The notes beneath the pieces were generated by a model. It ran no database searches. It was not told where the DNA came from and saw nothing but the letters and a program-made list of their open reading frames with translations. Below are positions 25,171 through 32,829 of a stretch of 64,000 nt of DNA, in pieces; the stretch's first letter is position 1; each line of letters begins with the position of its first letter. Origin of the DNA: Stutzerimonas stutzeri (GTDB lineage: Bacteria > Pseudomonadota > Gammaproteobacteria > Pseudomonadales > Pseudomonadaceae); contig DDVX01000008.1 of NCBI GenBank assembly GCA_002345575.1, positions 53,695 to 117,694 on the forward strand. Reading direction: 5' to 3'. The translations under genes and the position numbers were made by a program.

Positions 25171-25542
25171 GTGGCCAGGAAAACCACCTCTTTATCCGGC
25201 CTTGGCGGGCTGGTTTTTTCCACCGATGCGGGGCGGCACTGCCCTGACTGCAGCCAACCAGTGGAAGCCTGCACCTGCAAGGGAGCGCTGATTCCTGAAG
25301 GTGACGGTATTGCCCGTGTGCGTCGCGAGAGCAAGGGGCGTGGCGGCAAGACCGTGACGACCATTGCCGGCGTGCCGCTTGCCGAAGACGACCTCAAGGA
25401 GCTGGCCAGTGCCCTCAAGCGCCGCTGTGGCACTGGCGGTGCGCTCAAGGATGGCGTCATCGAAATTCAGGGTGATCACGTTCAGCTATTGCTTGATGAA
25501 TTGCAAAAGCGCGGATTCAAGGCAAAGAAATCAGGCGGCTGA
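25171..25542 (+). CDS. yciH: SUI1/eIF1-like translation factor YciH
   Basis: This 123-residue protein has a short N-terminal region with CPDC and CTC cysteines and a C-terminal SUI1 fold, with RRESKGRGGKTVTTIAGVPL and KRRCGTGGALKDGVIEIQGDHVQ. Bacterial YciH resembles eIF1 and influences start-site fidelity under stress. The start is GTG at 25171, with AGAGG a few bases upstream. It lies before speA, the same pairing as PAO1 PA4840-PA4839. Confidence 0.9.
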   Translation: MARKTTSLSGLGGLVFSTDAGRHCPDCSQPVEACTCKGALIPEGDGIARVRRESKGRGGKTVTTIAGVPLAEDDLKELASALKRRCGTGGALKDGVIEIQGDHVQLLLDELQKRGFKAKKSGG

Positions 25543-25606
25543 GTGCGTCCGTATTTAACGCTCGGGGCGTGTGCAGGCAAACTCAACGCTTGGCCGCTGA
25601 AGCCAC

Positions 25607-25646
25607 TCCCGCGGGTATGCACCTGTGGGAGCGAGCCATACTCGCA
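25607..25646. repeat. REP-like palindromes upstream of speA
   Basis: CTCCCGCGGGTATGCACCTG followed by TGGGAGCGAGCCATACTCGC contains two small palindromes of the REP type. They lie in the 215-nt gap between yciH and speA, so the speA promoter is probably downstream of them. Confidence 0.55.
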
Positions 25647-25757
25647 ACAAGATCCAACTTCGGCTCCTTCTCGCTACGCAAGGCTGCTCTGTTTCGCTCA
25701 CTTGCTGTCCAGACGCAAGTCTCTGACAGACTCCACACCCACTTTCAGGAGGCTTGA

Positions 25758-27671
25758 ATGGCCGTTCGACGTACACGCAAAGACGATGGCAGCCAGTGGA
25801 CCGCAGCCGACAGCCGCAGTGTCTATGGCATCCGTCACTGGGGTGCGGGTTATTTCTCGATCAGTGACGCGGGGCAGATCGAGGTGCGCCCACAAGGACC
25901 GGAGGGGGAGCCGATCGAGTTCAACGGCCTGATCGAGCAGCTGCGCGATGCCGGCCTGACGCTGCCTTTGCTGGTGCGTTTCCCGGGGATTTTGCAGGAC
26001 CGCGTGCGGCATCTCACCGGCGCTTTCGACGCCAATATCGAGCGGCTCGACTATCAGGGTCGCTACACCGCGCTGTACCCGATCAAGGTCAATCAGCAGG
26101 AGGCGGTGATCAAGAACATCATCGCCACGCAGGACGTGGCCATCGGCCTGGAAGCCGGTTCCAAGCCCGAACTTATGGCCGTGCTGGCGCTGGCGCCCAA
26201 GGGCGGCACCATCGTCTGTAATGGCTACAAGGACCGGGAATTCATCCGGCTGGCGCTGATGGGGCAGAAGCTGGGCCACAACGTCTTCATCGTCATCGAG
26301 AAGATGTCCGAAGTGGAGCTGGTGATCGAAGAAGCGGCCGAGCTGAAGATCGTGCCCCAGGTCGGGCTGCGCGTGCGTCTTTCGTCCCTGGCATCGAGCA
26401 AGTGGGCCGATACCGGCGGCGAGAAATCAAAGTTCGGTCTGTCGGCAGCACAGCTGCTCACAGTTATCGAGCGCTTCCGTGCGGCGGAGGTCGATCAGGG
26501 CGTACGTCTGTTGCATTTCCATATGGGCTCGCAGATCGCCAATCTGGCCGACTACCGTTCAGGTTTCCGCGAAGCCATTCGTTACTACGCCGAACTGCGC
26601 GCGCTGGGCTTGCCCGTCGACCATATAGATGTGGGCGGCGGCCTGGGCGTCGATTACGACGGCACCCATTCGCGCAACGCCAGCTCCATCAACTACGACA
26701 TCGACGAATACGCCGGCACGGTGGTAGGCATGCTCAAGGAGTTCTGCGACCGGCAGGAGTTGCCGCATCCGCATATCTTCTCCGAAAGCGGTCGGGCGAT
26801 GACGGCGCACCATGCAGTGCTGGTGATGCAAGTGACCGATTTTGAGCGCCATAACGATGAGGCGCCGACCATCGAGAACTACGATGAACTGCCCGATATC
26901 GTCCAGTCGCTGGCCGATCTGCTCGGTCCCAGCGACCCGGAAATGGTCACCGAAACCTACTGGCGCGCCACTCACTATATAAGCGAGGCTTCGGCGCAAT
27001 ATGCGGCGGGCAAACTGTCGTTGGCTCAAAAGGCCTTGGCCGAGCAGAGTTATTTCGCTATCTGTCGGCGTTTGCACAACCAGCTCAAGGCCCGCCAGCG
27101 CTCCCATCGCGCGGTGCTTGACGAGCTCAACGACAAGCTCGCGGACAAGTACATCTGCAACTTCTCGGTATTCCAGAGCCTGCCCGATACCTGGGCCATC
27201 GACCAGATCCTGCCGATCGTACCGCTGCAGCGCCTGACTGAAGAGCCGGTACGCCGTGCCGTACTGCAGGACCTGACCTGTGACTCGGACGGCAAGATCA
27301 GGCATTACGTGGACGAGCAGAGCATCGAGAACAGCATGCCCGTGCATGAGATCCAGGCGGGGGAGGAGTATTTTCTCGGCGTATTCCTGGTCGGCGCCTA
27401 TCAGGAGATCCTCGGCGACATGCACAACCTGTTCGGCGACACCGATTCGGTGAACGTCTACCAGCTCGAGGATGGCAGCTACTACCACGCCGGCATCGAG
27501 ACTCATGACACCATCGAGGACATGCTGCGCTACGTGCACCTGTCACCCGAGGAGCTGATGACCCACTACCGTGACAAGGTCTCCAGCGCCCGTCTTAGCG
27601 CTAGGGAGCGCGCGCAATACATCGACGCCTTGCGTCTGGGGCTGACGCGCTCGTCATATCTCACGCCCTGA
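25758..27671 (+). CDS. speA: Biosynthetic arginine decarboxylase
   Basis: SpeA is a PLP enzyme converting arginine to agmatine, the first step of putrescine synthesis. The 637-residue protein belongs to fold III. PLP-binding Lys is K110 in LYPIKVNQQ. HFHMGSQIANL and the glycine-rich DVGGGLGVDYDG are PLP-site blocks, and SESGRAMTAHHAVLV is conserved. The length agrees with bacterial SpeA (about 630-660). ATG 25758 follows GGAGGC. No agmatinase gene is nearby. Confidence 0.97.
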   Translation: MAVRRTRKDDGSQWTAADSRSVYGIRHWGAGYFSISDAGQIEVRPQGPEGEPIEFNGLIEQLRDAGLTLPLLVRFPGILQDRVRHLTGAFDANIERLDYQGRYTALYPIKVNQQEAVIKNIIATQDVAIGLEAGSKPELMAVLALAPKGGTIVCNGYKDREFIRLALMGQKLGHNVFIVIEKMSEVELVIEEAAELKIVPQVGLRVRLSSLASSKWADTGGEKSKFGLSAAQLLTVIERFRAAEVDQGVRLLHFHMGSQIANLADYRSGFREAIRYYAELRALGLPVDHIDVGGGLGVDYDGTHSRNASSINYDIDEYAGTVVGMLKEFCDRQELPHPHIFSESGRAMTAHHAVLVMQVTDFERHNDEAPTIENYDELPDIVQSLADLLGPSDPEMVTETYWRATHYISEASAQYAAGKLSLAQKALAEQSYFAICRRLHNQLKARQRSHRAVLDELNDKLADKYICNFSVFQSLPDTWAIDQILPIVPLQRLTEEPVRRAVLQDLTCDSDGKIRHYVDEQSIENSMPVHEIQAGEEYFLGVFLVGAYQEILGDMHNLFGDTDSVNVYQLEDGSYYHAGIETHDTIEDMLRYVHLSPEELMTHYRDKVSSARLSARERAQYIDALRLGLTRSSYLTP

Positions 27672-27732
27672 TAACGCCGCTTCCCCTGATCTCCCAAGAT
27701 GACGAGATATGGGCTGCCGGGCTGCTTTGCTT

Positions 27733-27910
27733 GTGTAGGAGCCCCGCCCTCGGGGCGAAGCTTTTAGCCTGAAGGTGTACATGCGCTTGCATCGGCACCG
27801 TCAGTCAGCAGGCAAGCTGGCGCTTGCATTCGCTGCGGGGTCGCAGCTCCTACAGAGTGCAATGATGCGGGGCTTTGGCTTTTGTAGGAGCCCCGCGCTC
27901 GGGCGAAGCT
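27733..27910. repeat. Cluster of three REP-like units
   Basis: TGTAGGAGCCCCGCCCTCGG at 27733, the inverted GCTGCGGGGTCGCAGCTCCT with ACAG at 27832-27854, and TTGTAGGAGCCCCGCGCTCG at 27881 form three related units. They fill nearly the whole gap between speA and the convergent yjdM gene. Confidence 0.75.
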
Positions 27911-27917
27911 TCTCGTG

Positions 27918-28259
27918 TCAGACCTTACGCACAAACTCGGACTTCAGTTTCATGGCGCCGATGCCGTCGATCTTGCAGTCGATGTCGTGATCGCCGTCGC
28001 ACAGGCGAATGTTCTTCACCTTGGTGCCGACCTTGACCACGGAAGACGAGCCCTTGACCTTCAGGTCCTTGATCACGGTAACGGTATCGCCGTCCTGGAG
28101 CAGGTTGCCGACAGAGTCCTTGATCACCCGTTCATCGTCGGAAGAGGCCTCCGGCGCGTTGGCGGACCACTCATGGGCGCACTCGGGGCAGATCAGCAGC
28201 GGGCCGTCCTCGTAGGTGTATTCGGATGCGCACTTGGGGCAGGGTGGCAAAGAGCTCAC
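27918..28259 (-). CDS. yjdM: Zinc-ribbon protein YjdM (PhnA family)
   Basis: This 113-residue protein opens with an N-terminal zinc ribbon (CPKCASEYTYEDG and CPEC). The PhnA domain follows, with DGDTVTVIKDLKVKGSSSVVKVGTKVKNIRL and KIDGIGAMKLKSEFV. The family is often labelled alkylphosphonate utilisation PhnA, but no phosphonate genes are here and its function is unproven. GTG at 28259 was chosen as start because it gives the standard SSLPPCPKC N-terminus; a longer frame upstream overlaps the thioesterase gene. Confidence 0.9.
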   Translation of the reverse strand: MSSLPPCPKCASEYTYEDGPLLICPECAHEWSANAPEASSDDERVIKDSVGNLLQDGDTVTVIKDLKVKGSSSVVKVGTKVKNIRLCDGDHDIDCKIDGIGAMKLKSEFVRKV

Positions 28260-28356
28260 GGCATAACCTCGTCTTGATGAAGCGAAAAGGCCGTCTATTG
28301 TATAAGGTCTTTGCCACTTTGGGCGCGCTGGTGGGCAGCTGCCTGTTTTTGCCGGC

Positions 28357-28836
28357 TCAGGCGTTCTTGATGGCCTGATAGCGCTCTTCCAGTTCACGGC
28401 GAATCTGCCGGCGCTGCTTGGCTTGGGCGAAGCGGCGTTTCTGGTCCTGGGTGTGCGGCTGCAATGGCGGCACGCTGGTCGGTCGGCCATCTTCGCCCAC
28501 GGCAACCATGGTGAAGAAGCAGCTATTGGTGTGGCGGACGGTCTTCTGCCGAATGTCTTCGGTGGTGACCTTGATGCCAATTTCCATCGAGCTGGTGCCG
28601 GTGTAGTTGACCGATGCGAGGAAGGTCACCAGTTCACCGACATGGATCGGCTGGCGGAAGGTGACCTGGTCGACCGACAGCGTGACGACATATTCACCCG
28701 CGTAACGGCTGGCGCAGGCATAGGCTACTTCGTCGAGGTATTTCAGCAGGGTGCCGCCATGTACGTTGCCGGAAAAGTTGGCCTTGTCCGGGGTCATCAG
28801 TACGGTCATGGTCAGTTCGGCATTCACGTCATGCAT
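28357..28836 (-). CDS. Hotdog-fold acyl-CoA thioesterase (YciA/BFIT-like)
   Basis: The 159-residue protein has a single hotdog domain. NFSGNVHGGTLLKYLDEVAYACASRYAG contains the active-site Asn/His-Gly-Gly and helix Asp typical of acyl-CoA hydrolases. FRQPIHVGELVTFLASVNYTG is the following strand block. The C-terminal 30 residues are very basic and helical (RRFAQAKQRRQIRRELEERY). The role is likely cytoplasmic hydrolysis of acyl-CoA, with unknown chain length. It probably has its own promoter in the divergent gap with the cytochrome gene. Confidence 0.9.
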   Translation of the reverse strand: MHDVNAELTMTVLMTPDKANFSGNVHGGTLLKYLDEVAYACASRYAGEYVVTLSVDQVTFRQPIHVGELVTFLASVNYTGTSSMEIGIKVTTEDIRQKTVRHTNSCFFTMVAVGEDGRPTSVPPLQPHTQDQKRRFAQAKQRRQIRRELEERYQAIKNA

Positions 28837-29162
28837 CTGTTACAACTCGTTGCAGGAAAAGGGGCTGCTACTTTAGTCGAATACGAAGCGCTTGTGTGGC
28901 TTATTGCCGCAGGTATTCAGATTGTTGGTCAGATTCTCGGCGTTGAGTACGCGATGGGCTGCGGTTTGCCTTCAGCTGACACGGTATTCGATGCCTTAGC
29001 GCTAGCTGTATGCAGAATGTGACGGCGCATCCGAAGCTGTGATTACAGGCGCGTTTGTAAGGGTTTTATTGATCTGCGCCGGGTTTTTCGGCGTTTTGGC
29101 AATTTATAGTCGCCGCCCAATAGCTGCTTGCAGCGCCGCCCTTCATCGTTCCGGACTCCTAC
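28837..29162. other. 326-nt divergent intergenic region, no gene seen
   Basis: This region separates the divergent thioesterase and cytochrome c genes. It is less GC-rich than the coding DNA, with AT-rich patches (TTTTATTG near 29065, GGCAATTTATAGTCG near 29098). TATAGT near 29106 could be a -10 for the cytochrome gene, but I find no good -35. Short frames inside it lack ribosome sites. Confidence 0.4.
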
Positions 29163-29843
29163 ATGCGCATTTTCGTCTGCTTTCTGTTGAGCTGTTTAGC
29201 TACCTCTGCGTGGGCTAACGAGGAGGCGATGACCCGCTTCAATTATTTGATGGCCGATGACGAACGTCGCGAGCAGGCCTTCGCAGCGGGTCGCGAGCGT
29301 GCGCTGTTCTGTGGCTACTGCCACGGCGAGAACGGCAACAGCAAACGCCCGCACATTCCCAACTTGGCCTCGCAAAACCCAATTTACCTGTTCCATGCGT
29401 TCGAGCAGTTCGCTCGCGGTGAGCGCGAGGATTACGTGATGACGAGCCTGGCGAAGAACCTGACGATGGAGGACCGCGTCAATATTGCGGTGTATTTCAG
29501 CCAGCAGAAGGTCCTTCCGACGACTGCGGCCGTTGATGAAGCCTTGAGCAAACAAGGCGCCACGCTGTTCAAGCGCACCTGCGTCGCCTGCCATGGTACG
29601 CAGGGGCAGGGCATGGAAAAGATGCCTCGCCTGGCCGGCCAGCCCGCCGAATACATTCGCAAAGCCCTGAAGCGCTTTCGTAGTAACGACCCGAGCCGCG
29701 CCGGCTCAGTGATGCTCGGTATCGCCAGCCAGCTTTCTGATAATGATATCGAGGCGTTGGCAAGCTACCTGACCCAATTGCAGCTCAGCGCAGAGCAGGA
29801 GCGCCAAGCCAGCGCGAAGCTGCTGGACATGGGCCTGCGCTGA
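29163..29843 (+). CDS. Periplasmic di-heme cytochrome c (c4-like)
   Basis: The 226-residue protein has a signal peptide (FVCFLLSCLATSAWANE). It carries two heme c sites, C50-GY-C53-H54 and C140-VA-C143-H144, in two similar domains, as in cytochrome c4. Met ligands probably lie in the MTSLAKNLT region and in the MLGIAS or MEKMPRLAG region. Such proteins carry electrons to terminal oxidases. It lies upstream of katB, but a 184-nt gap makes co-transcription uncertain. Confidence 0.9.
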   Translation: MRIFVCFLLSCLATSAWANEEAMTRFNYLMADDERREQAFAAGRERALFCGYCHGENGNSKRPHIPNLASQNPIYLFHAFEQFARGEREDYVMTSLAKNLTMEDRVNIAVYFSQQKVLPTTAAVDEALSKQGATLFKRTCVACHGTQGQGMEKMPRLAGQPAEYIRKALKRFRSNDPSRAGSVMLGIASQLSDNDIEALASYLTQLQLSAEQERQASAKLLDMGLR

Positions 29844-30027
29844 ACCCACCGCCCCTGAGCTGCGTGTTGCGCAATGCGCGTTACGCGCGTGAAGCCTTCG
29901 GTGATGCGACACAAACAGTTTTTCTCTATCGCGCCGCTTCGCTTATTCAATTTTGGCTATACGGCGCGGGCGCCTAGTCTCCTCGCCGCGTCCCAGACGC
30001 AATCCAAAATGAAAAGAGGACGACTAG

Positions 30028-31572
30028 ATGAATCGTTACCTGCCAGGTGCCTTGCCTGCTAGCACGCTAGTGGGCGCGCTTTGCGCGAGCCTGCTGTCGC
30101 TTTCCACCCATGCAGCACCCTTGACCCGCGACAACGGCGCCCCGGTTGGCAACAACCAGAACTCCCAGACCGCCGGCCCGAACGGCCCAGTGCTGCTGCA
30201 GGACGTGCAACTGCTGCAGAAGCTGCAGCGTTTCGATCGTGAGCGCGTGCCGGAGCGTGTAGTGCACGCCCGTGGCACCGGTGCCCACGGCGAGTTCACC
30301 GCCACCGCCGACATTTCCGACCTGACCATCGCCAAGGTCTTCGAGAAGGGCGCCACCACCCCGGTGTTCGTGCGCTTCTCCAGCGTGACCAACAACAGCC
30401 ACTCGCCGGAAACCCTGCGTGACCCGCGCGGCTTCGCGACCAAGTTCTACACGGCCGAAGGCAACTGGGACCTGGTTGGCAACAACTTCCCGACCTTCTT
30501 CATCCGCGACGCCATCAAGTTCCCGGACATGGTCCACGCGTTCAAGACCGACCCGCGTACCAACCTGGACGACGACAGCCGCCGGATGGACTTCCTGTCC
30601 TACCACCCGGAATCCATCCAGACGCTGACCCGCCTGTACTCTAACTACGGCACGCCGGCCGGCTACCGCTTCATGGACGGCAGCAGCGTCCATGCCTACA
30701 AGCTGGTGAACGATGAAGGCCAGGTGCACTACGTCAAGTTCAACTGGAAATCGCAGCAGGGCGTGAAGAACCTCGACCCGAAAGAAGTCCAGGAGATGCA
30801 GGGCCGTGACTACAGCCACATGACCCGCGACCTGATCGGCGCCATTGAAAAGGGCGACTACCCGAAGTGGGACCTTTACCTGCAGGTCGTCAAGCCTGAG
30901 CAGTTGGCCACGTTCGAGTTCGATCCGCTGGACGCCACCAAGATCTGGCCCGAGGACCTGGTGCCTGCGAAGAAGATCGGCACCATGGTGCTGAACAAGA
31001 ACCCGGAAAACGTGTTCCAGGAGACCGAGCAGGTCGCCATGGCGCCGTCCAACCTGGTGCCTGGTATCGAGCCCTCCGAGGACCGTCTGCTGCAGGGCCG
31101 TCTGTTCTCCTATGCCGACACCCAGATGTACCGCATCGGTGCCAACCACATGAGCCTGCCGATCAACCAGCCGAAGGTGCCGGTCAACAACGGCAACCAG
31201 AATGGCCAGCTCAACGGCGGCAACACAACAGCCAGCGTGAACTACCAGCCGAGCCGTCGCCTGAGCCGCGAGGAAGAGCCGCGCGGCCTGTACAGCCAGA
31301 TGGCACTTTCGGGCAGCACTCAGCAGGCGCCGATCTACCGCACGCAGAACTTCAAACAGACCGGCGAGCTGTTCCGCTCCTTCACCGCCAAGGAGCAGAA
31401 GGACCTGATCAACACCCTGGGTGGCGAACTGGCCAACACCGACGAGGAAGCCCGTTACCACCTGCTGTCGTACTTCTATAAGGCTGATGCCAAGTACGGC
31501 GAAGGGCTGACCAAGGTTGCCAAGAGCGATCTGAAGCGAGTCAAGGCGCTGGCCGACCAGCTGGAAGACTGA
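30028..31572 (+). CDS. katB: Periplasmic monofunctional catalase KatB
   Basis: KatB disproportionates hydrogen peroxide. The 514-residue clade catalase has an N-terminal signal sequence (LVGALCASLLSLSTHAAPL). Catalytic residues are H80 (VVHARGTGAHG) and N153 (VGNNFP); the proximal heme ligand is Y362 in RLFSYADTQMYRIG. The length and signal peptide match P. aeruginosa KatB (PA4613), which is peroxide-inducible through OxyR. ankB follows, as in P. aeruginosa. I could not identify a convincing four-part OxyR site upstream. Confidence 0.95.
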   Translation: MNRYLPGALPASTLVGALCASLLSLSTHAAPLTRDNGAPVGNNQNSQTAGPNGPVLLQDVQLLQKLQRFDRERVPERVVHARGTGAHGEFTATADISDLTIAKVFEKGATTPVFVRFSSVTNNSHSPETLRDPRGFATKFYTAEGNWDLVGNNFPTFFIRDAIKFPDMVHAFKTDPRTNLDDDSRRMDFLSYHPESIQTLTRLYSNYGTPAGYRFMDGSSVHAYKLVNDEGQVHYVKFNWKSQQGVKNLDPKEVQEMQGRDYSHMTRDLIGAIEKGDYPKWDLYLQVVKPEQLATFEFDPLDATKIWPEDLVPAKKIGTMVLNKNPENVFQETEQVAMAPSNLVPGIEPSEDRLLQGRLFSYADTQMYRIGANHMSLPINQPKVPVNNGNQNGQLNGGNTTASVNYQPSRRLSREEEPRGLYSQMALSGSTQQAPIYRTQNFKQTGELFRSFTAKEQKDLINTLGGELANTDEEARYHLLSYFYKADAKYGEGLTKVAKSDLKRVKALADQLED

Positions 31573-31649
31573 TGCACCGGCCGGCCCACGCAGCCGGCCA
31601 ACCCAAGCCTGCGACTTCGGTTGTGGGCTTCTTGTAACGGAGAGAAGCG

Positions 31650-32207
31650 ATGAAAGCTGTTTTCCTTCTGATCGCCCTGTCTCTTGGCAGCAGCCTGGCA
31701 CTAGCCCAGGGCGAGCCTGCGGCGGCGGATGCCGAGCAGGTCCAGGCACAACTGCGTGATTATTTCTTCAACGCTGCGCGTTTCGGCGATAACGAGATGC
31801 TCGACGAATTCATTCAAGCGGGATTCGACCTGAATACCGCCGACGAAAAGGGCTACACCGGCCTCATTCTTGCGGCCTACAACGGCCATACGGACACGGT
31901 CGCGCAGCTGCTCGCCGCCGGCGCCGATGCCTGCGCCGAGGACAAGCGCGGCAACACCGCGCTGATGGGCGCGATCTTCAAGGGTGAGCTGCGCATCGCC
32001 AAGCGACTGCTGGCCACCGAATGCAACCCGGACCAGCGCAACGCCGCCGGCCAGACGCCGGCGATGTATGCCGCGCTGTTCCAGCGTGAGGCGCTGCTGG
32101 AAGCGCTGCGCGAGCGGGGCGCCGATCTCGCCGCCACCGATTCTTTGGGCAACTCGGTGCAGAGTCTGGCCCGCGGCGAGTTCCGTACCGTGCCGGCCGC
32201 TCAGTAA
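31650..32207 (+). CDS. ankB: Ankyrin-repeat periplasmic protein AnkB
   Basis: The 185-residue protein has a signal peptide (MKAVFLLIALSLGSSLALAQ) followed by about four ankyrin repeats (DEKGYTGLILAAYNGHTDTV, DKRGNTALMGAIFKGELRI, NAAGQTPAMYAALFQREALL, DSLGNSVQSLAR). In P. aeruginosa AnkB is needed for full KatB activity and is thought to scaffold a periplasmic antioxidant assembly. The 77-nt gap and GGAGAG ribosome site fit an operon with katB. Its last 7 nt overlap the convergent cynS gene. Confidence 0.92.
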   Translation: MKAVFLLIALSLGSSLALAQGEPAAADAEQVQAQLRDYFFNAARFGDNEMLDEFIQAGFDLNTADEKGYTGLILAAYNGHTDTVAQLLAAGADACAEDKRGNTALMGAIFKGELRIAKRLLATECNPDQRNAAGQTPAMYAALFQREALLEALRERGADLAATDSLGNSVQSLARGEFRTVPAAQ

Positions 32208-32650
32208 CTCTTGTAAGGCAGAAATTTGCCCGAGAGCACCACATTCACGCGGTCGCCCTTGGGGTCGGGCTCGCGCTGGATATCCATGGAGAAGTCGATG
32301 GCGCTCATGATGCCGTCGCCGAACTCTTCATGGATCAGCTCCTTGATGGTGGTGCCGTACACGTTCACCAGCTCGTACCAGCGGTAGATCAGCGGGTCGG
32401 CGGGCACGGCACTGGGCAGTGACCCTTTATAGGGCACGATCTGCAGCCAGGCGATGGCCTCGTCGGGTAGCTCGAAGAGCTTGCCCAGGGTCTCGGCCTG
32501 GGCCTTGTCGAAGGTCATCTGGCCGAGGCAGCCGGCGGTGGTCCATTCCTTGGACATGCCAATGGCCTCGGCGGCGTGGGCCCATTTCAGGCCCTTGCGC
32601 ACTTTCGCGGCGATGATCATCTCGGTTACCTGGTCGCGGCTGGTAATCAT
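32201..32650 (-). CDS. cynS: Cyanate hydratase (cyanase)
   Basis: CynS converts cyanate and bicarbonate to ammonia and carbon dioxide. The 149-residue protein has the catalytic triad R90 and E93 (YRWYE) and S116 (IMSAIDF), equivalent to R96, E99 and S122 of E. coli. An N-terminal helical domain (KVRKGLKWAHAAEAIGMSKEW) resembles a DNA-binding fold and drives decamer assembly. It appears as a lone gene without cynT or cynR, and its 3' end overlaps ankB by 7 nt. Confidence 0.95.
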   Translation of the reverse strand: MITSRDQVTEMIIAAKVRKGLKWAHAAEAIGMSKEWTTAGCLGQMTFDKAQAETLGKLFELPDEAIAWLQIVPYKGSLPSAVPADPLIYRWYELVNVYGTTIKELIHEEFGDGIMSAIDFSMDIQREPDPKGDRVNVVLSGKFLPYKSY

Positions 32651-32749
32651 GTGGAAACACCTCTCGGGTTCGGCTGGTAGAGGCCGCTGGGTGCGGCGCT
32701 ACAGCGATCCGTAGCAGGTGCCGTGCCAGTCAGTCGTACTCAGCCGGCC

Positions 32750-32782
32750 GGTGGAAAACGCTACGCGGTTTTCCACCCTACG
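32750..32782. repeat. Half GTAGGGTGGA repeat (single hairpin)
   Basis: GGTGGAAAACGCTACGCGG then TTTTCCACCCTACG is one strong hairpin with GTGGAAAAC/GTTTTCCAC arms. It equals the right half of the two-hairpin element at 61198-61298. It lies between the sbcC stop and cynS start, both on the minus strand. Confidence 0.7.
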
Positions 32783-32829
32783 TGAGCGGTCTCAGGGTGA
32801 TGGTGCCCACGCTGTATGGGCACTATCAG

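Noticed and set aside
27918..28580. A 220-residue version of the yjdM product
   Set aside because: The first 107 residues overlap the thioesterase gene antiparallel frame and show no homology. GTG 28259 gives the family N-terminus.
29844..30027. Possible OxyR operator upstream of katB
   Set aside because: CTAT occurs twice, but the spacing is 31 bp from start to start instead of 22, so it does not fit the four-element OxyR site.
30067..31749. A 560-codon open frame on the minus strand
   Set aside because: It is antisense to katB, and the sense strand contains every catalase motif.
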